From: Enterovibrio gelatinilyticus
Lineage (GTDB): Bacteria; Pseudomonadota; Gammaproteobacteria; Enterobacterales; Vibrionaceae
DNA length: 64,000 bases
Reading direction: 5' to 3'
Assembly (NCBI RefSeq): GCF_028683095.1
Contig: NZ_JAJUBC010000001.1
Span: 1 to 64,000 of the forward strand
Part shown: in pieces, positions 16,877 to 26,578 of the stretch
Layout of the letters: the number at the start of each line of letters is the position of its first letter
Position numbering within the stretch: the first letter of the stretch is position 1
Translations under genes and position numbers: made by a program
Notes under the pieces: generated by a model
What the model was told of the DNA's origin: nothing
Seen by the model: only the letters and a program-made list of their open reading frames with translations
Databases searched by the model: none

Positions 16877-18571
16877 TTACTTAGACACTGGGATATTAGG
16901 GATATCGAGCAACGGCAAATCGAGTTGTTGTTCTTTGGCACAGTTAATCGCAATGCCATAGCCTGCATCTGCGTGACGCATCACGCCTGTTGCAGGGTCA
17001 TTGTGAAGAACTCGGCCAATACGTCTGGACGCATCTTCAGTTCCGTCACACACAATCACGACACCGGAGTGTTGTGAGAACCCCATTCCGACACCGCCGC
17101 CATGGTGGAGCGATACCCACGTTGCGCCTGACGCGGTATTGAGTAACGCGTTTAACAATGGCCAATCAGACACGGCGTCAGAGCCATCAAGCATGCCTTC
17201 AGTTTCACGGTTCGGACTGGCGACCGATCCTGAATCGAGGTGGTCTCGACCGATTACGATTGGCGCTTTTAGTTCGCCATTTTTGACCATTTCATTGAAT
17301 GCTAACCCTAACCGAGCACGATCTTTCAATCCTACCCAGCAAATGCGCGCAGGTAGACCTTGAAACTGAATACGTTCCTTAGCCATATCTAGCCATTGAT
17401 GTAATTGAGGGTTATCGGGGATAAGCTCTTTGACTTTTTGGTCCGTTTTGTAGATGTCTTCGGGATCGCCTGATAGCGCCACCCAGCGGAAAGGGCCAAT
17501 ACCTTGGCAAAATAATGGGCGAATATAGGCTGGAACAAACCCTGGGAAATCAAAAGCGTTTTCGACGCCTTTTTCCAGCGCCATTTGTCGAATGTTGTTA
17601 CCGTAGTCCAATGTTGCTGCGCCACGGCTTTGCAGTGTGAGCATGGCATTGACTTGTTCGGCCATGGAAGACTTGGCGGCTTCTACGACGCCAGCTTCAT
17701 CCACCTTTCTTTGTTCAGCAGCATATTCCATACTCCAACCTTTTGGCAGGTAGCCATTCAGTGGGTCATGGGCTGAAGTTTGGTCTGTGACCACATCGGG
17801 TGTGATCCCTCGGTCAACAAGCTCTGAAAATACATCAGCGGCATTGCCCAGTAAGCCAATGGAAATGGGCTTATTGTCGTCAATAGATCGTTGCAAAAGT
17901 GACAAAGCATCATCAAGGTTGACGGCTTTCTTATCGACATAACCCGTACGAAGGCGATAGTCGATTCGGCTTTCATCACAATCAACCGCAATCATCGAAA
18001 AGCCAGCCATGGTTGCCGCAAGGGGTTGTGCGCCGCCCATGCCGCCCAAGCCGCCAGTAAGGATCCAACGGCCTGATGCGCTGCCACTGAAGTGCTTCTT
18101 GGCGACGGCAACAAAGGTTTCGTAAGTGCCTTGAACAATGCCTTGAGAGCCAATGTAAATCCAGCTTCCTGCGGTCATTTGCCCATACATCATCAGGCCT
18201 TGCTTATCGAGTTCGTTGAAGTGTTCCCAATTTGCCCAATGTGGTACTAAGTTCGAGTTAGCTATCAGAACGCGAGGTGCATCTTTGTGTGTAGGAAACA
18301 CACCAACGGGTTTGCCGGACTGAACCAGAAGCGTCTCATCGTCTTCCAACCGTGAAAGGACCTCGACAATCTTGTCGTAACATTGCCAGTTTCTTGCTGC
18401 TCGCCCAATGCCGCCATATACCACCAATGCATGAGGATGCTCTGCGACATCAGGGTGTAGGTTGTTCATCAACATGCGAAGAGGGGCTTCGGTTAACCAC
18501 GATTTGGCGGTGAGCTGTGTTCCTGTAGGGGCGTGTATGTCCCTATTAAGGTCCAAACGAGGGTCATTCAT
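16877..18571 (-). CDS. hutU: Urocanate hydratase
   Basis: Converts urocanate to 4-imidazolone-5-propionate using tightly bound NAD+. Rossmann-like glycine-rich run [14 protein letters not shown], the conserved [15 protein letters not shown] carrying the likely catalytic cysteine, and [15 protein letters not shown]. 564 residues is typical. AAGGAG stands before the ATG, which overlaps the hutG stop by four bases, so the two are translationally coupled. Confidence 0.96.
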   Translation of the reverse strand: MNDPRLDLNRDIHAPTGTQLTAKSWLTEAPLRMLMNNLHPDVAEHPHALVVYGGIGRAARNWQCYDKIVEVLSRLEDDETLLVQSGKPVGVFPTHKDAPRVLIANSNLVPHWANWEHFNELDKQGLMMYGQMTAGSWIYIGSQGIVQGTYETFVAVAKKHFSGSASGRWILTGGLGGMGGAQPLAATMAGFSMIAVDCDESRIDYRLRTGYVDKKAVNLDDALSLLQRSIDDNKPISIGLLGNAADVFSELVDRGITPDVVTDQTSAHDPLNGYLPKGWSMEYAAEQRKVDEAGVVEAAKSSMAEQVNAMLTLQSRGAATLDYGNNIRQMALEKGVENAFDFPGFVPAYIRPLFCQGIGPFRWVALSGDPEDIYKTDQKVKELIPDNPQLHQWLDMAKERIQFQGLPARICWVGLKDRARLGLAFNEMVKNGELKAPIVIGRDHLDSGSVASPNRETEGMLDGSDAVSDWPLLNALLNTASGATWVSLHHGGGVGMGFSQHSGVVIVCDGTEDASRRIGRVLHNDPATGVMRHADAGYGIAINCAKEQQLDLPLLDIPNIPVSK

Positions 18572-19581
18572 CGCGTTACTCCTTTTGCAATGTGGCTGGT
18601 GGGTTCAGATAGGCTGTGTGTGATGGTCCATACAAGGCGTGCAGCCAGTCTTGCTGTATGGTTATCAATATCGAATAAAGGGTTTAACTCAGCAATATCA
18701 GCGAGTTTTAGCTTTCGGTTTCCGCGTTTGTCATTGGCGTTGCTGATCAAGCGGATAAGGTGTTCTACTTGAGGGAAATCGACACCGTGAACAGCAGGGG
18801 CGCTAACACCTGGTGCAATACTGGCTGGGAAGACATCGAGATCGATCGTCAGATACAGTACATCAACGTCATTCATAAACGAGGCCAATTTCTCTGATAT
18901 CTCGCTTAATCGCTGTGGTTGACACTCTATGTCTTCGACGGTGAGCACATTGAGTTCTTGAGCCTTTTTAAACAGCGCTTGAGTATTGCTTGCTCTGCTC
19001 ACGCCGAGACACGCATAGTGAAAAGGCCAAGCATGTTGCTCACAAAACGCGGCAATTTGTGAAAATGGCGTGCCGGAACTGCCATGTTCCGATGAGCCAG
19101 AAGGTGTCCTAAGGTCAAAATGAGCATCAAAATTAATAATGCCAATGCGAGGAACGGAAGGTGTGTTTTGCTGCAAATAGTGGTTCGCCAAGCCTTGAAA
19201 GCTTCCCCAAGCAACGTCATGTCCGCCACCGAGAACCATTGGGAAAAGATGGTTATTGAGCGCGTGACTGACATTTGTTGCGAGTTTGGCTTGTGCGCTT
19301 GTAAGGTCATTATCATCACAACAAACATCTCCGGCATCAAAGATAGCCAGTTCGTTGTGGTGCCAAGGAAGGTTTGCCAGCATTTTCCGGATAACCACTG
19401 GAGCGTTGCGCGCACCTCTGCGTCCTTTATTGCGCTCGACGCCTTCATCGCTGGCGAAGCCAAGCAGCGCAACACCCGATGAGCCCGCATTTTCTATGGG
19501 CTGGACTTTTTGGTGAAAACGCAAACCCAGTTCGCCATCTTCATCGTCAACTCTGCCTTGCCATATGTTCTTATCAATCAT
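18568..19581 (-). CDS. hutG: Formimidoylglutamase
   Basis: Ureohydrolase-family enzyme that hydrolyses N-formimino-L-glutamate to glutamate and formamide. Manganese ligands appear in [18 protein letters not shown] and [12 protein letters not shown] use ATG 19581 (337 residues), which overlaps the hutI stop by eight bases and has AAGGG upstream. This gene means the direct one-step route from formiminoglutamate, not the HutF/HutG deiminase route. Confidence 0.94.
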   Translation of the reverse strand: MIDKNIWQGRVDDEDGELGLRFHQKVQPIENAGSSGVALLGFASDEGVERNKGRRGARNAPVVIRKMLANLPWHHNELAIFDAGDVCCDDNDLTSAQAKLATNVSHALNNHLFPMVLGGGHDVAWGSFQGLANHYLQQNTPSVPRIGIINFDAHFDLRTPSGSSEHGSSGTPFSQIAAFCEQHAWPFHYACLGVSRASNTQALFKKAQELNVLTVEDIECQPQRLSEISEKLASFMNDVDVLYLTIDLDVFPASIAPGVSAPAVHGVDFPQVEHLIRLISNANDKRGNRKLKLADIAELNPLFDIDNHTARLAARLVWTITHSLSEPTSHIAKGVTR

Positions 19582-20782
19582 TGGCAATCATCCCTTTTAG
19601 ATAGCGAGCGTGGAGGGGAGAAAGGCCGATTTGATAACTGATTTCAGCGGGCGTTTCGACATTCCAAACGGCAAAGTCAGCGTCAAAACCTTCTGCTATC
19701 TGTCCTTTGGCAAGTAGTCCTGTCGCCTGCGCTGCGTGCCTTGTCACACCATACAGCGTTTCCTTTGTGGTCAACCCAAACAATGTTGAGGCCATGTTCA
19801 TCATTAACGTAAGGCGAGCGAACGGCGATGTGCCGGGGTTGAAATCTGTCGCGACTGTCATCGGTACTTGGTGTTTACGCAGTAAATCAATGGGCGGCTT
19901 TTGAGTTTCTCGTAAGAAATAAAATGCACCGGGGAGTAACGTGGCAACTGTGCCATGTTCGGCGAGGGCCTTAACCCCGCTTTCATCGAGGTATTCGATG
20001 TGGTCGACAGACAATGCCCCCATACGTGCAGCCAACGCACTGCCACCCAAGTTTGATAGTTGCTCTGTATGACCTTTGATGTGCAAACCGTGCTTAAGGG
20101 CGGCATCAAACACTCGGGACATTTGAGCCGGAGTGAATGCCATGGTTTCACAAAATACATCTACGGCGTCCGCGAGGTTTTCCTCTGCTGCCGCGGGAAT
20201 CATTTCGTTGCAGACAATGTCAATGTAGGCATCGGCGTTGTGGTTATATTCTGGAGGAAGGGCATGCGCCCCTAACAAGGTAGTTGTGATATTCACGTTA
20301 ACGTTTTTCGCGATCATTTTCGCGGCTCGTAGCATTTTCAGTTCATCTTCTACCGTCAGGCCATAACCACTTTTAATTTCGATGGTTGTGACGCCGTCAC
20401 GGATGAGGGATTGTGCACGAGGAATTGCGAGTTCGACAAGGTGTTCAATAGACGCTTCGCGGGTCGTTTTGACCGTAGAAAGGATGCCCCCTCCAGCTTT
20501 CGCTATCTCCTGATAAGAGGCGCCATTAAGCCGTTGCTCAAATTCGGTTGCGCGATTACCTGCAAATACAAGGTGAGTATGCGAATCAATGAAACCCGGT
20601 GTAACAAGTCGATTTTCCAGTGAATGGCACTCAAATCCATCCATTGGCAAGTCGTATCCGACACCGGTGATAGCTCCATTCTCTACCGCGATCATCGCGT
20701 TTTCAATGACTTGATAACCACCAGTCAGTTCAATGCCTGTGTGCATTGCAACTAAACGGCAATCAGTGAACATCCTTTTCAT
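19574..20782 (-). CDS. hutI: Imidazolonepropionase
   Basis: Opens the imidazolone ring of 4-imidazolone-5-propionate to give N-formimino-L-glutamate. Amidohydrolase fold with the metal-binding HxH in [10 protein letters not shown], another histidine in [11 protein letters not shown] and GHTEQL, and the late ATDFNPG aspartate. 402 residues. First gene of hutIGUH, with AGAGG before the ATG and a HutC-type operator overlapping its promoter. Confidence 0.95.
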   Translation of the reverse strand: MKRMFTDCRLVAMHTGIELTGGYQVIENAMIAVENGAITGVGYDLPMDGFECHSLENRLVTPGFIDSHTHLVFAGNRATEFEQRLNGASYQEIAKAGGGILSTVKTTREASIEHLVELAIPRAQSLIRDGVTTIEIKSGYGLTVEDELKMLRAAKMIAKNVNVNITTTLLGAHALPPEYNHNADAYIDIVCNEMIPAAAEENLADAVDVFCETMAFTPAQMSRVFDAALKHGLHIKGHTEQLSNLGGSALAARMGALSVDHIEYLDESGVKALAEHGTVATLLPGAFYFLRETQKPPIDLLRKHQVPMTVATDFNPGTSPFARLTLMMNMASTLFGLTTKETLYGVTRHAAQATGLLAKGQIAEGFDADFAVWNVETPAEISYQIGLSPLHARYLKGMIAND

Positions 20783-20797
20783 AGTGCGCCTCTCTAG

Positions 20798-20838
20798 TGT
20801 ATATACAAATGTATAGACAAATGGAGCGCTGTTTTCAA
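20798..20838 (-). promoter_or_regulatory. hutI promoter with two HutC-type operator boxes
   Basis: On the minus strand, TTGAAA (20833-20838) and TATACA (20810-20815) are 17 bases apart. Two operator-like boxes, TGTATATACA (20798-20807) and TGTATAGACA (20810-20819), overlap and follow the -10 box. TGTATATACA resembles the site bound by HutC-type GntR repressors, so urocanate-relieved repression is expected. Confidence 0.75.
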
Positions 20839-21000
20839 GATGTTAAATGAATGAGTTGTGACCTAAGGTGTAAATTAAAGTAGCCGAAGGGGGATTTTGA
20901 GGGTTGGAAAGAGTTGGAAAGAGAGAGTAGTGGGGCCTTCGCCAAAATTGGTGATATGGGATTCATAACCTGTCGTGAGGGTACCGACAGGCTATCTTCT

Positions 21001-21024
21001 ATAGGCATAGGCATAGGCATAGGC
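21001..21024. repeat. Hexanucleotide tandem repeat (ATAGGC)4
   Basis: Four perfect copies of ATAGGC lie just past the hutC stop codon in the hutC-hutI spacer. They are non-coding here, so slippage would alter only spacing. Confidence 0.8.
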
Positions 21025-21034
21025 AATAGCCGAA

Positions 21035-21739
21035 TCATAAATTGACGCTGGCGCTCAATTTATAGCGATTGCCTGGGTGAAACAACAGGGCAGAACTGAC
21101 TAACTGATTGTCACTCCACGTGCGTCGATGTAATAACAAGCAAGGCTGGTCGGTGTCTATTTTCAGCAGGATTGCAATATGCTTGGGGGGCAAAATGGCT
21201 TCTACCGTGTGCTCTATGGTGCCGAGCGGACAATTCTCAGTGAGATACTGATTTGGGGTAATAACTGAGAAATCTTGATTCAGATAATCAGGGGCGAAAG
21301 CTGGGTTAATCCAACGAAGTTCAACCTGCAGTGGCACGTCATCGGCGTAATGAACAATTTCACTTTTGAACACGTCACTGCCGAGCTTTATGCCTAATCG
21401 CATTGCGACGTTTTCTGATGCACTGACCCTTCTCAGTGTGATTATTTCGCTGTTGTGTCGTCCGCCGCGCTCAGTGATTTCATCTGCAATATTGCGAATC
21501 TCCATCAGCGGGCTTTCTGCTTTTCGATGACAGACAAACGTACCTAACCGTGGGGTACGTTCAAGCCATCCCTCGCTAACAAGATCTCTAACGGCTTTGT
21601 TAGCAGTCATCCTGCTGACAGAGAACTGTTCGCAGAGTTCTGCTTCTGTAGGCACCTTCGAACCAACCGACCACTCTTTTGATTCGATTTTTTGAATAAG
21701 AAACTCTTTAATCTGTATATAACGCGGAGATTTAGTCAT
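21035..21739 (-). CDS. hutC: Histidine utilization repressor HutC (GntR family)
   Basis: Transcriptional repressor that senses urocanate. The N-terminal winged helix (PTEAELCEQFSVSRMTANKA, then VSEGWLERTPRLGTFV) matches the GntR/HutC class; the C-terminal ~150 residues form the UTRA ligand-binding domain (LGIKLGSDVFKSEIVHYADD, and the late HRRTWSDNQLVSSALLFHPG). It is upstream of and parallel to the hutIGUH operon and has an operator-like box before its own start, implying autoregulation. Confidence 0.93.
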   Translation of the reverse strand: MTKSPRYIQIKEFLIQKIESKEWSVGSKVPTEAELCEQFSVSRMTANKAVRDLVSEGWLERTPRLGTFVCHRKAESPLMEIRNIADEITERGGRHNSEIITLRRVSASENVAMRLGIKLGSDVFKSEIVHYADDVPLQVELRWINPAFAPDYLNQDFSVITPNQYLTENCPLGTIEHTVEAILPPKHIAILLKIDTDQPCLLLHRRTWSDNQLVSSALLFHPGNRYKLSASVNL

Positions 21740-21757
21740 TACATCGCAACATTAATT

Positions 21758-21767
21758 CGTATATACA
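21758..21767 (-). promoter_or_regulatory. HutC-type operator upstream of hutC
   Basis: TGTATATACG on the minus strand lies 19 bases upstream of the hutC start. It differs from the hutI box TGTATATACA at one base. Confidence 0.6.
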
Positions 21768-21926
21768 ATTAATAGTTAACGAACTTTCTTTGAAAATCAA
21801 GAATGAATCGGTATTGATCTGACACTCTGCATGTCAGAAAAGGGATGAATTGTTCTATTTCTAGGAAGTGAATAGAACTCAGTCAAACAGTCAAATCGTT
21901 GTATTAAGATGTTCATTGCTATACGC

Positions 21927-21975
21927 AGGTAACCTGAAGATGCTCGCTGAATGCTGCATCTTCAGGTTGTTTGGA
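21927..21975. repeat. Dispersed palindromic repeat
   Basis: Perfect 13-bp arms AACCTGAAGATGC and GCATCTTCAGGTT around a 12-base loop. Same family as the elements at 12.1 and 54.5 kb. It lies between hutC and the phosphodiesterase gene. Confidence 0.8.
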
Positions 21976-22091
21976 TTAGACAGATCTTCGCTCAGTTTCA
22001 GGGCTCGTTTTTATTGCCAGTTTGTAACAATTGGCCCACAGTCATTTTCGAAGCTTTGGAATGAATCTTCCCACTTTTGGAGTTATGGACA

Positions 22092-23300
22092 ATGAATTTC
22101 ATCACCACCTTTGGTTTAGTGGCTTCTATTTTGGTCGCAAATAGTGCCTTCGCATCTGGTGACTACTCTCTGGGTCCTCGACCTCAATTTCTCGTGCTTG
22201 ATATGGATGATGGGGAGCTCAAGCAAAAGTTAATGGCGTGCCTGAATCAATCGGCACAGAAAAGTCATTTTTCAATCGGGCATCGTGGTGCTTCCATGAT
22301 GTTCCCTGAGCATACTAAAGAGTCATACATTGCTGCGGCAAAAATGGGGGCAGGCATCATTGAGTGTGACGTCACGTTCACCAAAGACAAAGTCCTAGTT
22401 TGTCGCCATTCTCAAAATGACCTCCATACGACAACGGATGTTTTGGCTCACCCAGATTTGGCGAGTAAATGCACCGTTCCGTTCACGCCAGCAAATCCAG
22501 AGGAGGGCAAAAAAGCGAATGTCGAATGCCGGACATCGGATTTTACATTGGCAGAGTTTAAGCGCTTGAAAGGCAAAATGGACGGTGCGGATGTGATGGC
22601 AACGACGCCGTCGGCGTACATGAATGGTACGGTTGGTTGGCGGACGGATCTCTATTCCAGCCGAGGCACGTTGATGACTCATGCCGAAAGCATTGAATTG
22701 TTTAAAGCTCTTGGCGTAAAAATGACGCCAGAATTAAAATCGCCAGTCGTCGATATGCCTTATGAAGGGCTTACTCAGCAAGGCTACGCGCAGAAAATGG
22801 TGGATGAGTATAAGGCTGCTGGGGTCAAAGCGGCTGATGTGTTTCCGCAGTCGTTCAGTATTGACGATGTGAAGTATTGGGTTGCCAATGCCCCCACATT
22901 TGCTCAGCAAGCCGTGTTTCTTGATGGGCGAATGTATAAAAATAAGATGTGGAAACCGACGTTAGCTGACATGAAAGAGATAAAGTCATCGGGTGTTCAG
23001 TACATCGCCCCACCAATGTTTGCGTTGGTGGAAGTGAATCAGGAAGGTCAGATTGTTCCCTCAGAGTACGCCAAATTGGCGAAAGAAGCTGGTTTAGGGG
23101 TGATAACGTGGACACTCGAACGTTCAGGGCAGTTAGGAAATGGCGGCGGTTGGTATTTTCAAACTGTGAAAGAGGTGACTAACAACGACGGGGATATGCT
23201 CACGCTGTTAGATGTGTTGGCAAAAGAGGTGGGAGTGAAAGGCGTATTCTCAGATTGGCCTGCGACCACGACGTTTTATGCAAACTGTATGGGGCTATGA
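22092..23300 (+). CDS. Periplasmic glycerophosphodiester phosphodiesterase family protein
   Basis: Hydrolyses glycerophosphodiesters to glycerol-3-phosphate and an alcohol, in the manner of GlpQ. A signal peptide ([15 protein letters not shown]) is followed by the GDPD active site: [14 protein letters not shown] with the catalytic histidine and a metal-binding [13 protein letters not shown] second histidine lies in VCRHSQ. The 402-residue form starts at ATG 22092, with GGAG upstream; a TTG at 22077 is less likely. Longer than E. coli GlpQ by about 45 residues, in a central insertion. Confidence 0.85.
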   Translation: MNFITTFGLVASILVANSAFASGDYSLGPRPQFLVLDMDDGELKQKLMACLNQSAQKSHFSIGHRGASMMFPEHTKESYIAAAKMGAGIIECDVTFTKDKVLVCRHSQNDLHTTTDVLAHPDLASKCTVPFTPANPEEGKKANVECRTSDFTLAEFKRLKGKMDGADVMATTPSAYMNGTVGWRTDLYSSRGTLMTHAESIELFKALGVKMTPELKSPVVDMPYEGLTQQGYAQKMVDEYKAAGVKAADVFPQSFSIDDVKYWVANAPTFAQQAVFLDGRMYKNKMWKPTLADMKEIKSSGVQYIAPPMFALVEVNQEGQIVPSEYAKLAKEAGLGVITWTLERSGQLGNGGGWYFQTVKEVTNNDGDMLTLLDVLAKEVGVKGVFSDWPATTTFYANCMGL

Positions 23301-23345
23301 ACAAGCGGTTAGATGGGGCTGACTCCAGAATACGGACAAAAAAAA

Positions 23346-23375
23346 CTGGTCTCGGAGACAGACTCGCGAGACCAG
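23346..23375 (-). terminator. Terminator of the minus-strand hypothetical gene
   Basis: Arms CTGGTCTCG/CGAGACCAG pair perfectly. On the minus strand they are followed by a T run, so it ends the gene at 23447-23872. On the plus strand it may also assist the phosphodiesterase gene. Confidence 0.7.
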
Positions 23376-23446
23376 AAACTACAGCATTGCAACATCAAAA
23401 GTGAATACGATAGAGGCATGATTTTTGGTTCACTTTTTGTGCGATC

Positions 23447-23872
23447 TTATTCTTGTCCATCGAGTTCAGATAGTTTCTTGGCATATTTTATGTAGGCTCG
23501 TCGTTCGAGCGTCGGCAGTTGCCTGTTAACCGCGAGAAAAGAAATAAAGCCGTCCACAATAGGCTCTAGTGAAGTTTTAGCAGGGGAGTCGCAATCAATA
23601 TATCTTGGCAACAATCTATGCATTTGTTCTAGCAGGCTGGGCGTAAGTTGGAACTCACGGTCCATTTCTTGCGCATTGGCCAGTGCGAGAGACACTTTAA
23701 CAAATGCTTCTTGGTCTCTGTCTTCTTGTGTTACCGGAGATGAGCAGGTGGACATGATTAACTGGCTGTAACTGAATACGTGATGTTGTAAATCATTGTT
23801 GTTATCGTCGGCGAGAGTGACGCTTGAATAAAGTAGTGTTGCGATAAGCGAATAAATGGCTGTTCGTTGCAT
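23447..23872 (-). CDS. Hypothetical secreted protein
   Basis: Unrecognised 141-residue protein from the ATG at 23872. The N-terminus reads as a signal peptide (TAIYSLIATLLYSSVTLADD). The mature part is helical, with two cysteines (in MSTCSSP and YIDCDSPA) that could form a disulphide. A longer version from 23944 would bury the signal. No neighbour suggests a role. Confidence 0.6.
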   Translation of the reverse strand: MQRTAIYSLIATLLYSSVTLADDNNNDLQHHVFSYSQLIMSTCSSPVTQEDRDQEAFVKVSLALANAQEMDREFQLTPSLLEQMHRLLPRYIDCDSPAKTSLEPIVDGFISFLAVNRQLPTLERRAYIKYAKKLSELDGQE

Positions 23873-24105
23873 TCCAAGAAAATCTCTGTACGACCGTAAG
23901 GCTAGGGCGGGTTTATACCATTTTCCTGATTGTTTTCCTTTCAAAACAATTGTTTTGACATTTATGTGATGTTAATTCAGGCGTTTTTGACGCTTTCTAA
24001 CGCTTGAATGAGAGTGCTTTTCTAATGAAACTGTCTTCAATTCGACAGAAGAAGGCTATTTTCATGTAGAATGTCGCCAATTTAATTCTTGGCGTTATCC
24101 GAAAA

Positions 24106-24567
24106 ATGAAACAAGGCTACAGTTGTATCGGGTTAGTAAACCCTAAAACACCCGAAAATGTGGGTTCTGTTATGCGTGCCGCTGGCTGTTACGGCGTAAA
24201 CTCGGTGTTTTACACGGGAACACGTTATGACAGAGCGGCGAAGTTCTGCACTGACACCAAAAACCGAGTGTTAGACACGCCGTTGATTGGCGTTGAAGAT
24301 CTTAAGGCAATTGTGCCTGTAGGGTGTATTCCTATTGCTGTTGAGCTTGCAGAAGGTGCAAAACCTTTGCCGGACTACAAGCATCCTGCTCGTGCGTTTT
24401 ACATCTTTGGCCCAGAAGATAACTCGCTAAAGAAGGATATTACTGACTTTTGTGCAGAGACCATTTATGTGCCTACCAACGGTTGCATGAACTTGGCTGC
24501 AGCGGTCAATGTGATTTTGTACGACCGCATGGCTAAGGGCACGAATTTTTCTGGTCACCTTAAGTAG
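24106..24567 (+). CDS. TrmH-family (SpoU) RNA 2'-O-methyltransferase
   Basis: SAM-dependent methyltransferase with the SPOUT trefoil knot. Conserved motifs: NPKTPENVGSVMRAAGCYG (motif 1 with the catalytic arginine), YIFGPEDNSLKKD (motif 2) and PTNGCMNLAAAVNVILYDR (motif 3). 153 residues, the catalytic domain only. Substrate cannot be told; sequence is not close to E. coli TrmL. ATG lies only three bases from a weak purine run. Confidence 0.85.
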   Translation: MKQGYSCIGLVNPKTPENVGSVMRAAGCYGVNSVFYTGTRYDRAAKFCTDTKNRVLDTPLIGVEDLKAIVPVGCIPIAVELAEGAKPLPDYKHPARAFYIFGPEDNSLKKDITDFCAETIYVPTNGCMNLAAAVNVILYDRMAKGTNFSGHLK

Positions 24568-24600
24568 AAATAGCGGGATTTCAGTTCGAGCTATTTGGAT

Positions 24601-24630
24601 AAAAAGCCTCAGGATAACTGAGGCTTTTTT
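24601..24630. terminator. Bidirectional terminator between the methyltransferase and mgtE
   Basis: Stem AAAGCCTCAG/CTGAGGCTTT with loop GATAA, A-run before and T-run after. It serves two convergent genes. Confidence 0.9.
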
Positions 24631-24670
24631 GATCCGGAATGCTGCGGGACAGTTCACACCGCTTTGTCTG

Positions 24671-26020
24671 TTAGCTAATCAATAACAAACTACCCAAACC
24701 TAAGAAAGCGACAAACCCTACAATATCAGTAACGGTAGTCAGTATGACTGAACCTGATAACGCGGGGTCGATTTTGAATTTGTCGAGTATGACAGGAATA
24801 AAAATCCCTGATATAGCGGCGCAAACAATATTGGCAACGATGGCGACGCCAATCACCACTCCTAGCCACAAGCTATCAAACCAATACCCAGCAACCAGAC
24901 CAATTACGATTGACCACAACACCCCGTTTAGCGCTCCGACCTTTATTTCTTTCGTCAGTAGGGGTTTGAGGTTGGCTTTTGATATTTGCCCCAACGCCAA
25001 GCCACGAACAATCAGTGTGAGAGTTTGACTGCCAGCAATGCCGCCCATAGAGGCCACAACAGGCATTAACACTGCCAATGCGACAACCTGCTGAAGTGTT
25101 GCTTCGAACAAACCGATAAACCACGACGCCAAAAAAGCCGTCATAAGGTTTATGCCGAGCCAGATCGCGCGATTTTGAGCACTTTTGCGCACAGGAGCAA
25201 ACAGGTCTTCGTCTTCATCAAGACCGGCTTTTGCCATTAATTGTGATTCCGCTTTTTCGCTCTGTAGCTCATAAGCTGTACCCATATCTAAGCGCCCAAT
25301 AAGCAATCCACTGTCAGTTACAACGGGCAATGAAGACTCCCCACTTAACGCGACTTTATCTGCGGCTGAATAAATGCCTTCTTTCGCGTTCAGTGAAGGG
25401 AAGTCGTCTTCCGAAAACTCAGAAATTCTCAATGTAGGGTCGACACCAAACAGGCGATTGATTCTCACTGTGCCTTCCCAGTTGCCACGATTATCAACCA
25501 AAAAAATAACGTGGCTGTGCGGTGGCAGATGACGGCGCAACAATCGCATCACTACTTTGATTTTGGTTTTGGCGGGCACGACTAAGGGCTGATGATCACA
25601 CCAGTGTCCAACTTCATCATCTTCAAACTGTTGTGCTGCTGAGTAGCGATGCTGCTGCTCTTCGTCCATGCGACCAAGAACATTCTCGAGCAAGTGATCG
25701 GGAATACTGTCTTGAAGCTCAAGCAGGGTATCTGCATCTATACCCGTGAAAAGCGACAGTAAATGGTCGTCGTCTTGATTAGAAAGAATTGAAGCGCTGG
25801 CATCCGTGCGCATTTCTACCAAAACGGGCACTTTCATTGAATCAGCGAGCTGATCCCATGTGTTTAGACGTTCCGCGAAAGGAAGTGACTCGAGAAGGAG
25901 TGCTAAATCAACCGGTGACGTTTCAAGTTTTAGTTGTTCAATAATGGCTTGTTGCGAATTCGCGTCGCCATTTTCTGTCAGTAGCTCACTGACAACATCC
26001 TGAATGGACTGGTTTTCCAT
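24671..26020 (-). CDS. mgtE: Magnesium transporter MgtE
   Basis: Inner-membrane Mg2+ channel. The order is an N-terminal superhelical domain (SPVDLALLLESLPFAERLNTW), two CBS domains (about residues 135-260), then five transmembrane helices. These start at AIWLGINLMTAFLASWFIGL and include the pore segment MPVVASMGGIAGSQTLTLIVR. 449 residues, standard length. GGGGA precedes the ATG. It is the last core gene before the second accessory region. Confidence 0.94.
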   Translation of the reverse strand: MENQSIQDVVSELLTENGDANSQQAIIEQLKLETSPVDLALLLESLPFAERLNTWDQLADSMKVPVLVEMRTDASASILSNQDDDHLLSLFTGIDADTLLELQDSIPDHLLENVLGRMDEEQQHRYSAAQQFEDDEVGHWCDHQPLVVPAKTKIKVVMRLLRRHLPPHSHVIFLVDNRGNWEGTVRINRLFGVDPTLRISEFSEDDFPSLNAKEGIYSAADKVALSGESSLPVVTDSGLLIGRLDMGTAYELQSEKAESQLMAKAGLDEDEDLFAPVRKSAQNRAIWLGINLMTAFLASWFIGLFEATLQQVVALAVLMPVVASMGGIAGSQTLTLIVRGLALGQISKANLKPLLTKEIKVGALNGVLWSIVIGLVAGYWFDSLWLGVVIGVAIVANIVCAAISGIFIPVILDKFKIDPALSGSVILTTVTDIVGFVAFLGLGSLLLIS

Positions 26021-26076
26021 ATATCCCCAAAAGAAGCAGATAAGACATAGTGCAAGGGTAAGGAAGGGGTCTCACA

Positions 26077-26232
26077 ATGGCAACCCTAAACGAGCCGCTG
26101 GTTGCATCGATTGAGAAGCGAAAACAATGGATAGTAGATGAGCGACAGAGGTTAGAGGAGTACGCAAAAGCCCAGGCAAAAAGAGCTGTCAGTGCCGAAG
26201 TGCGGGGGAACGGGAGTGACAAAGGTGGTTGA
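26077..26232 (+). CDS. Small phage-like protein (51 aa)
   Basis: Short basic, helical peptide (MATLNEPLVASIEKRKQ, then VDERQRLEEYAKAQAKRA) with AAGGAAGGGG before its ATG. Its stop region overlaps the start of the next small gene, the compact layout of phage early genes. It may be a remnant of a temperate phage at the island's left edge. No function assigned. Confidence 0.45.
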   Translation: MATLNEPLVASIEKRKQWIVDERQRLEEYAKAQAKRAVSAEVRGNGSDKGG

Positions 26233-26392
26233 TATCTATTCTGGATGTGGAGGTAGTGGAGGTGTGACGCTTAAGGCGGATGGGGTGCGAAAGCATTTGA
26301 GGCAGATGGGGATTTATAGCGTGTGGAGTAGGGAGCTAGAGGCGTTGTTTGAAAGGGTGTTGATGGGCCTGTGTTGGGGGAGTGCCTATTGA
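26216..26392 (+). CDS. Small phage-like protein (58 aa)
   Basis: Starts with GTG, overlapping the preceding gene by 17 bases. The sequence contains VVDIYSGCGGSGGVTLKADG and a helical VRKHLRQMGIYSVWSREL. I recall proteins of this look in early regions of Vibrio temperate phages, but the family is not certain. It ends exactly in TGCCTATTGA, a sequence repeated nearby (see the repeat at 26383). Confidence 0.45.
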   Translation: MTKVVDIYSGCGGSGGVTLKADGVRKHLRQMGIYSVWSRELEALFERVLMGLCWGSAY

Positions 26393-26557
26393 ATGAGAAT
26401 ACTCAATAGGCAGGGAAATAGATGTCATTACTGAGCGCTGAGACGTTTTTGGACAAAAGTGGCTTAGAGCTAGAGTTTTAAGCCGTCATTTTCGGATAAC
26501 TTCAGGTAGGGAAAAGTCAAATAGACGGCTTTGTTGTTCAAGAGCGATGCCTATTGA
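26383..26557. repeat. Three copies of a 10-bp sequence at the edge of the defence genes
   Basis: TGCCTATTGA occurs at 26383-26392, inverted as TCAATAGGCA at 26403-26412 and direct again at 26548-26557, just beyond the stop codon of the HNH gene. The first two form a perfect 10-bp inverted repeat with a 10-base loop. It may act as a terminator-like stem or mark an insertion junction. Confidence 0.55.
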
Positions 26558-26578
26558 GAGGAGTAAGGCTCTTATGTG

